From Mytilisepta virgata (taxonomy: Eukaryota; Mollusca; Bivalvia; Mytilida; Mytilidae), in contig CM051520.1 in the NCBI GenBank assembly GCA_028015205.1, forward strand, positions 64,984,694 through 65,048,693: a DNA stretch of 64,000 nucleotides. The letters run 5' to 3'. This document shows, in pieces, positions 43,308 through 54,878 of this stretch (position 1 is the stretch's first letter; the number at the start of each line of letters is the position of its first letter). The notes beneath the pieces are model-generated. The model did not search any database, was not told the origin of the DNA, and saw nothing but the letters and a program-made list of their open reading frames with translations. Position numbers and translations under genes: made by a program.

Positions 43308-44410
43308 TAACAAGAGGTTCTGAAGAGCCTTAATCGCTCACCGTGCAAAAAATGCACTATAAACTAAATTAATATATTAATGTTTGTTGTAAATTAAACT
43401 GAGTATAAAGGTCATGTAAAATGCTGAAAATACCTTTAAAAGCCTTTCAAGAACCTCTGGAAAGAAATGGGCACGAGTTCTCCCTACGCTTGATTAAGAT
43501 ACAGTCTTGGTTAATCTGATGATTCACCGTACAAAATACAAGCTTTAATTCATCTTCAAATACAAGTATAAATCTTTTGGTCTATATGTTGTCTTCGTTT
43601 TTAAAATGTTTGAAAGAAGTTATGTAAAAATTGTGGGTTAAGGCTTTTTATTTTCTATTATGCTTCATCTTTGATCATATTGACTAAGCTCTTGGTTTTT
43701 ATCCAATAAACCATGCTTAACTCATCTGTCATTTTGTAGAGTTTCATCCAAATCCCCCTAGTAGTTTCAGAGGAGAAGATGTTTGAAAATTTGTCAACAA
43801 CGATGATGACGGACACCAAGTGATGGCAATTAAAAGCTCACATATTATTAAGTTTAATCATTGTTATACAGCAGTCTCATCATCACCATTCACTAAGGAT
43901 ACCATGTTTACTTTAAAAACCAAATATTGTTGAACAATCTTACCAAGTTTCATTTGATTTTTAATAGTAGTTTCAGAGAAGAAGATTTTTGAAATAATAA
44001 CATAAAAAAAAGCCAAAAATGTCAAAAAAGGGCAATAACTCTAACATCAGTTGACAGATTTTCACGAAAATCAGCACACAGGTAGCTCTCATGATGCTGA
44101 ACACTTTCAATCTGACAGAATTTGCAGTAACCTAACGATTTTTGAGATATTTGCGAAAAACTGTTGTTTGACCCCTATGTTCTATTTTTAGTAACAGTGG
44201 CCATTTTTTTCGACGGATCAAAAATCGAAGCATAAACTCTGTGCAGGATACCCTAAGGAACAATCATGCTAAGTTTTATCCAAATCCATTCAGTAGTTTC
44301 AGAGGAGAAGATGTTTGAAAATTGTTAACGACGACAGACGACGACAGACGACGACGGACGCCAAGTGATGAGAATAGCTCACATGGCCTTTTAGGCCCGG
44401 TGAGCTAAAA
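43308..44410 (+). repeat. AGCTCACC-family element, forward copy
   Basis: Opens 'acaagaggttctgaagagcc' then 'ttaatcgctcacc', and ends with a run of 'cgacgacagacgacgacgga', 'cgccaagtgatgagaatagc' and 'ggcccggtgagctaaaaag'. 'gtagtttcagaggagaagat' recurs near 43763, 43968 and 44293. It forms an inverted pair with 41807-42707, 0.6 kb apart. Confidence 0.7.
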
Positions 44411-46495
44411 AGTGATAGTTAAACAAAAGTCCGTGTGAGGTAAACAATTGTAGACGATCTGCACATTTTAATGAATACGTTCGTAGTGAAAACATAATCC
44501 TAGCAACCGAATTCGATATTTGAGGGAATTTAATATGTGTATAATCAATAATTTAAGCTCCAATGTTTGTGAAAAGAGGGTCAAGTTTGAAGGGGAGGGT
44601 TGGTCATTATCAGGAATTGTTAAGAGTATGTTATACCCTTCCAGAATTCAGGAATTTCCACAAATGTTTCCGAACAATTCCAGATTTCTAGGAATCTGTT
44701 GTACTTTAAAAGTGACATATTAGTTCTTCCATTCAGGAGTTAATCGTGCTGAGGTAAAATCGATGCCAATTTGCGTGCTCTAACACAAGGATATCTGTCT
44801 ACTACCTTTGATGAATTATAACGCGTTCTGGCTTTTCCTGTTGATCAAAATTTCCATCTACCCACTATTTCCTGTAGACTGAGTTATTAAGCCGGTTCTT
44901 TTATATCTTTCGGTCTACCAAAGAAAAGTGTTTTAATTCCTTTGACAACCTACCTAGTACACGGAAATCTTATACAAATGCAATTTAGTATTAAGTTTAA
45001 ACAAAAACATATTTTATAGATAATACTTTAAAATAATTCAATGGAAACTGAAACGTAACATTGTTATATAAATTGCAAAAAAAAAATGTTACGACAGATT
45101 ACAATGGTGATATATGAGCTGACAAATGGACTGAATTGAAATTTAAATTTTTTTTCGCCTCCATAGTTGTGTTTACTAGCTAAAAAGTTGAAAAACAAAA
45201 CCCCAACACAGTATTGGATGGCCAATAATGGCCTAAATCATGTAAATAGAGAAATATGAAACTACAGTAGTTTTGGAATTATTTTTATTTATTGTTGTTT
45301 ACAAAATGTAGATGAGAAAAACCAACTGAGAATTCCGATTTTGGTTCAAAAAAGGGCAAAATGGGTAGATATAGAAACTTATTTTAATTCTGTCATATCA
45401 GTGTTTTTTTTTTTTGTTTTTTGTTTTTATATTTTTGAGGCAAGAAGTTAAACTAGGCATTAATGTTAAATCCTAGGCAATGCCCAGTCATTAAGATGTT
45501 GCCTGAAAATTTTGGGCATTTATTTAGTTTATTTCCTGAAATCTGATAAAGACTTTTTCACTTATTGTCTTGTATGACCATTTCTAAATTGAGCGTTTAG
45601 ACAATTGTTACGTTGTGTCGTGATATAGCCTGTTTAGATGTTACCAATCTCTGTATTCGATCTGTCATTTGATTCGGTAATTTTTGGATTCTCTTCAGTT
45701 CGTGTTTGTGTAGTAAATCATTTCTAACAAACTACATGTACATTGTATACTTGGTTTTCACAATGGTTTTTTATACAAAAAAATATATAAAATAAAAGCA
45801 ATAAACACAAGGTATGTATATACTACATTGTACTACAACACAACTGTTCGCATCTTTTTGATACATGTACACATCGCTACACACTATGAACAGTTGAACT
45901 AATTTGCCAGTTAAAACATTTTGAACCAGCTATCTAAGTAAAGAACCGTCTCGTTTAGCACAATTCCAGCCAGTATTAATATCAATTTATTGAATTTTTA
46001 TACAATAGAGGGTCTAAAAAAAAATATGCAGAGATTTGAGAAACCACAAAGCTGATTTATAACCGGACCCTTTCGAAGTGTTATTTTCAACTAACATGTG
46101 TTAAAACCTGTTTATTGTGTGTATTTTTTTCTGAAGGTTGTGAAGTTGCTTTTCATTCATAGTCTTTCCTGTTCTTTTTTGAAAATTAAAAACATATACG
46201 CTGCATATGAATTTCTGTCATCTACAAATATATTGAATTGTGACCTTGTCATTTATTAATGCCACGGAACGAGTCTTAACCTTAACAAATCATCGTAGTT
46301 AGAGCGCACAATTGTAGGTGGACAATTCATTGTAATTTATAGTATCACGCAATAGAATTTAAATAATAATTACGTTATTTGCATGTAATGTATGCTTTTA
46401 TCCCTTGAATCAATTTGCCTCATGCCTACGATGACATTTTATCCAATGCTCAATCTTGTTGGAAAAGTTTTAAATGAATCGACACATTCTGAAAA
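44411..46495. other. No gene seen
   Basis: AT-rich with scattered homopolymers (for example T13 near 45402-45414). No motif-bearing frame and no internal repeat structure that I can find. Confidence 0.45.
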
Positions 46496-46499
46496 GTAC

Positions 46500-46640
46500 G
46501 AACTCGACAATTATTGGTTCCATATATAATAGAGAATGGAAACGGGGAATGTGTCAAAGAGACAACAATCTGACCAAAGAGCAGAAAACAACTCAAGGCT
46601 ATCAACGTAGCAAAAAAATCCCGCACCCAGAGGCACATAC
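46500..46640 (-). repeat. Interspersed repeat, copy 2 (partner at 3335-3478)
   Basis: Carries 'gagaatggaaacggggaatg', 'tcaaagagacaacaatctga' and 'aaaaaaatcccgcacccaga', the reverse complement of the copy near 3400. Overlapping minus-strand frames through it are by-products. Confidence 0.6.
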
Positions 46641-47099
46641 ATTCTAATCCGACGAGGTTTCTCTGAAACGTCTTTTTTCGTCACACTACGGTTTTTGGGA
46701 CTAGAGAGCAGCAATTTGTTATCCCAGTGAGGCTAACAATGGGAAAGTCAAAAATTTTGGCTCTCACGAATAATTCAGCAATTTAATCTCACTGAGACGC
46801 CGTCTAAAATAGGCTCTACATTTTTTCCACACATAATGATGATGTCATTTAAAAACAATTAAAAAAATAAAACCCTGAAAACAAATAGATATGATGCAAG
46901 CAAGCCACACGGCGCCAGAAAAAATAAGGAACCGAAGAAAAAACTACAATAAAAAAACCGGAAAGTCAATCACTTGAATTCTACAAATGTTAACATCAAA
47001 AGAATTCCAATTAATATTCTTAGCAAAAGAAATTAGTGTAAAGAATACTTGTGTACTTTTGCTGTTTGAATTATTCGACCGCAAATAAGAAACAAGGGA

Positions 47100-47975
47100 C
47101 ACTGCAGAAATTAGAAACAGATTCTTGAACTTACAGTGGGTTTAGATATTTTTCTCTATGTTGAAGAACTCACAGAAATTAGGAGATAGATTCATGAAAT
47201 TACAGTCGGTTTAGATATTTTTCTCCATGTTGAAGAACTCACAGAAATTAGGAGATAGATTCTTGAACTTAAACTGGGTTTAGATATTTTTTTGTATGTT
47301 GAAGAACTCACAGAAATTAGGAGATAGATTCTTGAACTAAAAGTGGGTTTAGATATTTTTCTCCATGTTGAAGAACTCACAGAAATTAGGAGATATATTC
47401 TTGAACTTACAGTGGGTTTAGATATTTTTCTCCATGTTGAAAAACTCACAGAAATTAGGAGATAGATTCTTGAACTTACAGTGGGTTTAGATATTTTTCT
47501 CCATGTTGAAAAACTCACAGAAATTAGGAGATATATTCTTGAACTAACAGTGGGTTTAGATATTTTTCTCCATGTTGAAAAACTCACAGAAATTAGGAGA
47601 TAGATTCTTGAACTTGCAGTGGGTTTAGATATTCTTCTCGATGTTGAAGAACTCATAGAAATTAGGAGATAGATTCTTGAACTTACAGTGGGTTTAGATA
47701 TTTTTCTCCATTTTGAAAAAACTCACAGAAATTAGGAGATAGATTCTTGAACTTACAGTGGGTTTAGATATTTTTCTCCATGTTGAAGAACTCACAGAAA
47801 TTAGGAGATAGATTCTTGAACTTACAGTGGGTTTAGATATTCTTCTCGATGTTGAAGAACTCATAGAAATTAGGAGATAGATTCTTGAACTTACAGTGGG
47901 TTTAGATATTTTTCTCGATGTTGAAGAACTCAAAGAAATTAGGAAAATCGATATTTTTCTTGATGTTGATAAACT
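47100..47975. repeat. 69-bp minisatellite, about 13 units
   Basis: 'gggtttagatatttttctcc' recurs at about 69-bp intervals (47140, 47209, 47278, 47347 and so on to 47900), followed each time by 'atgttgaagaactcacagaa' and 'attaggagatagattcttga'. Internal units differ at few positions; the first and last are degenerate. Because 69 is divisible by 3, long minus-strand frames with a 23-residue repeat appear; I treat them as artefacts. A single base insertion near 47710 splits them. Confidence 0.95.
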
Positions 47976-49550
47976 CACTGTGACGTCAGGATGAAGAACA
48001 GCAATAAATGCGCAGTTTCACTGCATGTAAAGATTCCATGTCAATAATTAATATACAATATCCCCTGTTTTTTATCACACGTACATATCATAATATCATA
48101 ACGATGAGGGAAATAAAAGGAAGTGAAGTTGTATTTTGATGTTTTTCTTTGTTCGACGAGTTAATGAAACAAAAATTTAAGATCCGTAATGAAACATTTA
48201 ATACGTAACCTTTTATCAACATCTACGGAAATTATCGGAAAAGGCCGTATAATTTAGAATTGAATTATTACTCAAATAAGAAGGCATAGGATAACGGAAT
48301 GTATAGTTTTAACCATAACAGGATATAACGATGCTATCTAAATAACATCTTAATGACATTAATATCCTCTAAAACATTACATTATATACATCGTTTCCTA
48401 CCAATTTATGGTCTAACGAATAAACAGTCTGGAAGTTGCCTTGACATTGATGTGAACTGATTATAACTGAAAGCAGATTTTATAACACTGTCAGCAAAAG
48501 GAAAGAGGGAAATTTTAAGTATGGTAAACTGTAACGACAAACATTAAAAATTTCAAGGTATTTCGGTTCCAGCAGTTCGCTCGTCCGAAAATGATAACAA
48601 TTAATTTAATCCGCGTAATGAATATAAGCAGATTAGCCTTTATCTGATGCAAGGCCGAAGTGGTTCAATAACCAGATTCAGTGTTTACAATTTTCCATAT
48701 TTTTCCTTCAAGTGATATACCTATCATAAAATAAAGCTTAGATAAGGTAATGATACATGTATGTCAAAGTATACATGTTAAAAGGAAATGTACGTCAAGA
48801 AAGTCATAATGGCTTAATATGTTGAAACTCAACTTTCCAAAGACTACACAGAGTGGGAGCTGAATTCAACATTTTTTAGTCAATTGTTTAGTTGCAATTT
48901 TGTATAGCAACTAATTGGCCAACTAAACAAGTGAGCAAAAAAAAAATGCTCATTTTCGCTGTCACACTGTGACTTGAAAATATGCTGCACATTTAGTTGT
49001 GTTAATACCGCTGTAATTTTTGATAGAATATGGCAGTCTTTGGCATTATTCATTTAAATTTTCATGTTATAACCGTGAAAATTTATTTGATTAATTTATT
49101 GAAATTTTTATTTTTATTAAGGCATCCGGACTATAATAGATTAATTATTGACCGTAAATAATTTTCTTTTCAGACCCGAAATACTTTTATCTAATTTTTA
49201 AAGCATGATATGATCTGAATGCATTAACGTGGTCTCTGATCGTTTCCAACATAAACATTACTACATTTTTGTAGTCTTTTTGAAAACAAGACACTCAGGA
49301 TGATACATTAATTCTGAAAATATATGTATTAGATTTTCTTTCTGTTCATGTGTAATTGACCAGTTACATGTCATTTTTATTTGAATCTACTCAGCAAAAT
49401 TTGATATTGTTTCGATTATCAACATTTTTAGCATTGGTCTATCTCGCATGTCTCATGACAGATTAATGATTTAAATATGCAAACGTACTTTAATTCAAAG
49501 TTATTATCAATAACTTTGTAATTCTGGTATTAATTATAGATTCAGTTAAT
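47976..49550. other. No gene seen
   Basis: AT-rich. No protein-like frame. No repeat of the families seen elsewhere in the window. Confidence 0.45.
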
Positions 49551-49552
49551 AT

Positions 49553-49672
49553 ATGACCTAATACATACGGTACCCGGTATCATCCCGAGACTCGCAAACC
49601 GGACCGTGGGCTTGCTCTCGAGGACCGACATGGGTCGAGGGATGATACCCGGTCCGATGTGGATTAGGTCAT
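49553..49672. mobile_element. Foldback MITE with ATGACCTAAT ends
   Basis: The outer arms 'atgacctaat'/'attaggtcat' and inner arms 'acccggtatcatccc'/'gggatgatacccggt' pair symmetrically. The GC-rich centre holds 'cccgagactcgc' and 'ctctcgaggac'. Just downstream, 'ggtctgatatggccacatca' is tandemly repeated twice (49710-49790). Confidence 0.75.
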
Positions 49673-49917
49673 CTATTAGGCTGTACATCAAAATAATTAT
49701 TCCGAACTCACCACCTGGTCTGATATGGCCACATCAGCTTGACTGCGCGACTCATCCGGTCTGATATGGCCATACCAGCTCGGGTACATTCGAATAGCAC
49801 TTGAATGATGGGTTATTCACTTGACGTGTGCAAATATTGGTTGTTCACTTCCGGTCATTAGTACACATAAACAAAAACCATCATATGAGGTACTAAGTAT
49901 ATGATAAACGTCAATTA

Positions 49918-50232
49918 TTATACAGTTATTTAACACTATTGAGGGATATAGCCATTTTATTTGTCCCGAGACACTGACTATTTTCCGGACGCGTAGCGAA
50001 GTGATAGTCAATGTGTCGAGAGACAAATAAAATGACTATATCCCGAAATGACTGTTAAATAACTGTTTTATTATACCGAAACACTTTACCGGTCAATAGT
50101 TTCCAGTACTAATCACCGGTCTTGATTAGTTTTGAAAACGTAATCACCGGTAAAAAAAAAATAGTAAAATTAATGTCTTGATTTTTATTATAGAAAAAAC
50201 ATACCGACAACAAACATGACTGAGGTATAATA
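49918..50232. mobile_element. Foldback element and flank, copy 1
   Basis: The arms 'cagttatttaacactattga' with 'gggatatagccattttattt' pair with their complements ending near 50076. The loop region holds 'ccggacgcgtagcgaag'. From 50070 a second segment ('ttataccgaaacactttacc', 'gtcaatagtttccagtacta', ending 'ctgaggtataataaaaat') is shared with 51508-51655, so palindrome plus flank probably form one repeat family. Confidence 0.65.
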
Positions 50233-50279
50233 AAAATACTAATGCAAACTAATATTACATATAGAATGATTTTCCCTAT

Positions 50280-50500
50280 TCTCCATTAGACTGAAATATT
50301 GTCAAGTGATCTGGCGCCGAAATAATTTTTTAATTTAATGGGAAATTTCCTAATTTTTGTGTTATACTGATGTTTTCTTTTCTATGATATCATTACAAGA
50401 CTTTCAATATAAAATTATATAACGAAGTACACTTTTTAAAATTTTACTTGTTCAATACATGCTAAATAAATCTCTTTGTCCAAAGTAACGTCCATTGGCA
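50280..50500. other. No feature seen
   Basis: Short AT-rich spacer. Confidence 0.4.
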
Positions 50501-50890
50501 AATGTTTCATGCTTCTTCATGACGAGAGCCAGTTCAATTGATCAAATAATTCAAATGGAAATGGGATGGGACAAACAGGGAACCAATTTTAACTGCCACT
50601 GTAAAAGGATGATGGTTGGGTCCGGATGGTTGGGTAGGGTGGGATACTCTGTAGTTGCCATCAGCCTTCTCTTTTTCGAAAACTACAGAAGTGTGGTCTT
50701 TTGCGTGCAGGGAGTGTGGCCGTCTCCGAACACGTTACGCACTATGGTCTGCGGACAGGCTTTCCAAGTTATGACCTGACAACCCCCCAACGAGAGGATC
50801 TCCCCATTTGCTACCTGGGAACGCGCTAGGCAGCTCTGTAGGTTGAGCTCCCGTGATCCGTCACAGATGCCTAGCCAAAGTACATTGATG
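50490..50890. repeat. GC-richer repeat-like segment, origin unclear
   Basis: This 400-bp stretch is clearly more GC-rich than its surroundings ('ggttgggtccggatggttgg', 'gtggccgtctccgaacacgt', 'gacaaccccccaacgagagg'). Frames on both strands are open for under 100 codons and lack motifs. It may be the decayed coding part of a retroelement; I cannot name it. Confidence 0.35.
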
Positions 50891-51390
50891 CACATATAGA
50901 ATGCATGTAATAAACATAAAATTGTTATACTTAAAAAGGATAATATTTCTGATAATATTCAGATTATTTCCCAAGAGTATACATTTAATATTTAAGTCTT
51001 TTAAAATAACACCATATTCTGAAATTTTTAATCCGGAACAGAATACAACAAACAATAATACTGACAAAGGTAAAATCCTGGGAAATCAGTTCTCTAGTAA
51101 AATTTATTCAGCAATGACTAAAGATAAGGCGCATTAATTCACGTTGTTACCGTTTAATGTCCCAGTACTGAATGGACCAGTCTAAGAGTAGTTTCTCATA
51201 TATATTAACCAGAAATCTGTTAATTTTCACTTTTTAGGTTATCGGAATTATAAAAAGAATGATTACATAACATTTGTTCTTATATTTATTTTCAAAACTT
51301 GTGATGACATACATATATATATGAATTTAATCTGAAACAGATATTCTTTCTACGTTTTGAATCCATATTATATACTTATTGACTGGGTAA

Positions 51391-51655
51391 AAGGGGGATA
51401 GTAAGTTTATTGTTCCAGAGGTATCAACTATTTCCCCGAGGCGTCGCAGAGGGCAATAGCTGGTATCGAGGGGATTATAAACTTAATATTCCCCGAATAT
51501 GCAATCAGTATTTTATTATACCGAAAAAACACTTTACCGGTCAACAGTTTCCAGTACTATTGACTGGTCAATAGTTTCAAGATTAGAAACAGACAAAATA
51601 GTAAAATTATTGTGACTTTTTTATAGAGAAAAAACATACTGAGGTGTAATAAAAT
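51391..51655. mobile_element. Foldback element and flank, copy 2
   Basis: 'gggggatagtaagtttattg' pairs with 'gattataaacttaatattcc' and 'cc', around a centre 'tccccgaggcgtcgcagagg'. It is followed at 51508 by the same flank seen at 50070 ('ttaccggtcaacagtttcca', then 'actgaggtgtaataaaa'). Copy 1 has a different palindrome sequence beside the same flank. Confidence 0.6.
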
Positions 51656-52242
51656 CAGATAATGCATACGTTCTTCAGTTAAAATAAGCATCAAAAATAC
51701 ACTTAAAAACTGTGACAAATTCATGTTAGCACTATATTTTGCTTAGAAAATAACATGAATAGGTTGATGTATTATTCAATATATATTTATTGTTCATTTT
51801 ATTCCCTTGCCTACAGAATATATTGGTAACATATCAAGTCAAACATTAATATAGTTTGATAGAAGCATTGTCGTATAGCTATAATAATGGAATGAACTAG
51901 CTTTTCTCTCTTTGTTCGAAATGACCTCATTCATTTTTTATGACATTAAAACCGGATTAAGAAGTCAAGAATTGAAACTATATTAAAGATAATACAATTA
52001 TCTTGGGAAATCGACAACAAAAATAATCCTTTATATTTTTTTTCTTATTTTTTCTTATTGTGATGAGAATTGATTCTAAAAACTTGAAAGAACAGTTTGA
52101 AATAGCAACATTATCATCAATATCAGTGAATAGTTTGAAGGGGATGGTTTCAGCATTTTAAGGATAATGGTTTGATAGGAATTCATTTTTTAAAAAATGA
52201 TAGGAATTTTAAAAAAAACCGTTTTCCTGTAAATATGTTAGT
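51656..52242. other. No gene seen
   Basis: AT-rich spacer before the long-TIR element. Confidence 0.45.
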
Positions 52243-52615
52243 AGTATATAGGAGGTTTTCAGCCAGGAGGATCCACCGGAAGTGACGTCAACAGGAAATG
52301 ACGTCACACGAAGTGACGCTACCGGAACAAGAAGTCACGTGACCGGAACTGGAAGTGATCAGAAGTGGTTTGCGCGCATGTGCAACCGGAAGTAGTTGGT
52401 TTTCCCGCCATTTTTTCATTATTTGTATACGGAAGTGACGTCAGTCACGTGCCAGGATCCGGATGTGTCGTGTGCACAGGTGCGACCGGAACAGGAAGTA
52501 CCGGAAGTGGTTTTCGCGCAATCACAACCGAAAGTACTGGGTTTTAACTTTCCCGCCAGTTTTGGATTTTTTCCATATTCTCCTCCATCAATACAAGGGG
52601 GAGATAATTTTTCCC
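52243..52615 (+). repeat. Left TIR, dense in transcription-factor-like motifs
   Basis: Contains TGACGTCA three times, CACGTG twice, CCGGAAGT three times (CCGGAA six times) and an NRF1-like 'tttgcgcgcatgtgcaacc'. It is far richer in CpG than the surroundings. The inner end is 'atacaagggggagataattt'. The inner half also contains 'cccgccattttttcattatt' and 'gccaggatccggatgtgtcg'. Confidence 0.85.
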
Positions 52616-52739
52616 TTCTTTCAATTTTTAAAAAATTTAATTTTTTAATTTTTTCTACTAAAATTTTTTTTTACATTTTTTAACAAGTCGTAATATATTT
52701 AGGGTGTCCGTAATCTCTTTCATTAATTTACATCATTTT

Positions 52740-53000
52740 TAATTTTAATTCCTTTTTGGCTTTTCTGAAGTATTTGGACGTCTTCGGAAATTCTTTGCAA
52801 AAAATTTCTAACTATTTTAATTATTTTTGGGATTTTCTGGCTTTTCTGAAGTATCCTGTAGAACCATTTAGTAAAACATTTCTAATTCTATTTTATTATT
52901 TTAAGGTATTTTCTGGCTTTTCGCCAACATTCGGGTGTTTTCGCCAACATTTGGAACCACTTAGACGTCTTCGGAACAATTTGTTGGATTACGCAATACC
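52740..53000. repeat. Degenerate tandem repeats inside the long-TIR element
   Basis: 'ttttctggcttttctgaagt' and 'cgccaacattcgggtgtttt'-like blocks recur at short, uneven spacing ahead of the zinc-finger gene. Confidence 0.5.
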
Positions 53001-53059
53001 GTTAACGTGATGTCTTGGAAATTTTCAGTGGAAATGTCTATTAGAAAACGGATTGAAAC

Positions 53060-54130
53060 ATGTCGGGGAACGCGGCCGTGAGCTCTCTTTTGCGTCCGCG
53101 TTCTGGCTATATATACAGTGCACAACCTCTCATTTTGTCTAGAACCGTTGAAAAGGTAACGACCATGTTCTCTTGCGAGAACTGCGGTAAGACTTTTACC
53201 GAGAAGTCCAACCTGCTTCGTCACCAGAAGACACTTGCTGCTTCGTCCCAGACGTATTCCTGCCAGATATGTGGTAAAGAATTTTCCACGGCCGACAACC
53301 GAAAACGCCACCAGTAATCTCACCAGCAGATGCAGCCCAGTCCTTTGCCTGCCAAGTATGTGGTAAATAATTTTACAGGGCCGACAACCGGAATCGCCAC
53401 CAGGAGTCCCACAGGTACATCCTGCCGTTTCCAGAGTGTGGTCAGTATTTCAACAGATTGGACAACCTTGCTCGCCACAGATTGTTGCATACCAAGCCAG
53501 ATGCCAAACCCAGGATGAGAAAAACCAGCCTCGCCACTACCTTGCCCTAATGCAAAAAAGACGCAGGACGATGTCGCCACCAGACAACCTACCAGTCAAG
53601 ACTTCCGTCAACCTTCAGCCAGACGTTTTGCCAGAAGACTCCGATACCAGGGTTTTGTACCTGAGGCACTGGCAATCCATCCGGACAGACGAAAATACCG
53701 GCAACCGTGTCCAGGATAGGTTCAACTTTACGTTCAACGAGATAACGTCCGCCACCTTTCCTGGCATGGTTCGACACATTTTCAACCTTCAGACCACTGC
53801 CTTCAAGATCAACGTGTCATTTGGACTTGTACTGAGGAACGTAGAGACCGGAGAACTAAGATACTTCCATTCAACCAGAACAACGCCCGATTTTTCAACG
53901 TACCACACCTGATTAGAAATGAAAAAGACCTAGAGAAGTTTTTGGACGAATTGAGTTCATAAGGCAACAGAGACCCGATACCAAGTGGGTTGTGCATTTA
54001 CTGACAGATGTCAGGTTTTATGTTAACAAGTTGGTGGAACACCCAATAGGAGCAAGAGTCGTGTTACAAGACTTCATTTTGAAAACCGCAGTGTCGTCGC
54101 ACTGTTTGGTGGTCAACAGGACCATATAAT
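53060..54130 (+). pseudogene. Decayed C2H2 zinc-finger gene with conserved downstream module
   Basis: From ATG 53060 the first frame reaches two C2H2 fingers ('CENCGKTFTEKSNLLRH', 'CQICGKEFSTADNRKRH'). The first lacks its second His, and TAA at 53315-53317 cuts the linker of the second. Two more finger-like units follow in another frame ('CQVCGK' then a stop; 'PECGQYFNRLDNLARHRLLH'). A later segment (about 53540-53912) reads 'TAFKINVSFGLVLRNVETGE' with 'LRYFHSTR', and beyond a stop a piece with 'KWVVHLLTDVRFYVNKLVEH' (about 53975-54050). I remember this combination upstream of PolB in Polinton-like elements. At least two frameshifts and three stops make it non-functional. Confidence 0.6.
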
Positions 54131-54289
54131 GACAACTTGTGTTTTTTTCGGTGTTTGGTCGTCCACCGTGGAGCTCCCGTAGACGTAGAAACACCTGCCA
54201 AGATTAAGCGGTGACAGCATCAGCTGCGGGTAAAGAGACATAATCCAACCCTACCTTTGCACTTCCCTTGAACAAACGAAAAACATCAC

Positions 54290-54790
54290 CCGGGTCGAAA
54301 AATGGGGGAAATGGGAAGATAACCAATAACACCTCCGTATACTCTTGGACTTCGACATAACAATGAGAGTATCAGCCCCTAGAGACTCGGTGCGAGACCC
54401 TATACAGTCCAATGACTGACCCAGAGACGGGAAGATAATCCAATAGTCCCATTGTACTGCGTATACTCTCGGTCTTAAACAGTAAGAGAAACAGCCCCTA
54501 GGGACACAATGCAATACCCTAACCCTATATAGTCCAATGACAGAGGAACGATCGAGAATGAAAAGCGCAGGAAAAGGGAAGATAACCAAATAGTCCGATT
54601 GTACTGCGTATAGTGTCTGACATCGACATAACTGGCAGGAAAGAACAACACATAGATGAGCAAACTAAGAACAGTGCAGAGCTGGGATTAGCAGCGAAGA
54701 GCAGCATGGATCAATAGAAGAGCAATATGAGTACAGTGCAGAGCAACGATCAGCAACGAAGAACAGCATGGAGTAAGAGAAGAGCAGCAA
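54290..54790. repeat. Two tandem arrays inside the long-TIR element
   Basis: First array: three units of about 160 bp with 'gggaagataa', 'tccaatga' and 'tactgcgtata' (54306, 54430, 54577). Second array (54655-54790): 'agagcagcatgga', 'gtacagtgcagagc' and 'atcagcaacgaagaacagca' repeated at about 65 bp. No coding signal. Confidence 0.65.
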
Positions 54791-54878
54791 CACCACTTTC
54801 CTCTATAAGCTTAATATCAGAAAGTGTAATATGAGTGTAATTAAGTTAACAACACAAACAAATTACTAAAATAAAAAA

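Noticed and set aside
47100..47975. CRISPR array
   Set aside because: The repeats are contiguous 69-bp units without unique spacers, in a eukaryotic context.
47192..47978. Long minus-strand open frames (154 and 94 codons) with a repeated Ile/Ser-rich peptide
   Set aside because: They lie wholly in the 69-bp minisatellite; the frame stays open because the period is a multiple of three, and a one-base indel near 47710 splits it.
50495..50895. Overlapping plus and minus frames as genes
   Set aside because: No motif on either strand; the segment looks like decayed repeat sequence of higher GC content.
53589..54707. Several minus-strand frames inside the long-TIR element
   Set aside because: Antisense to the zinc-finger pseudogene or within tandem repeats; no motifs.
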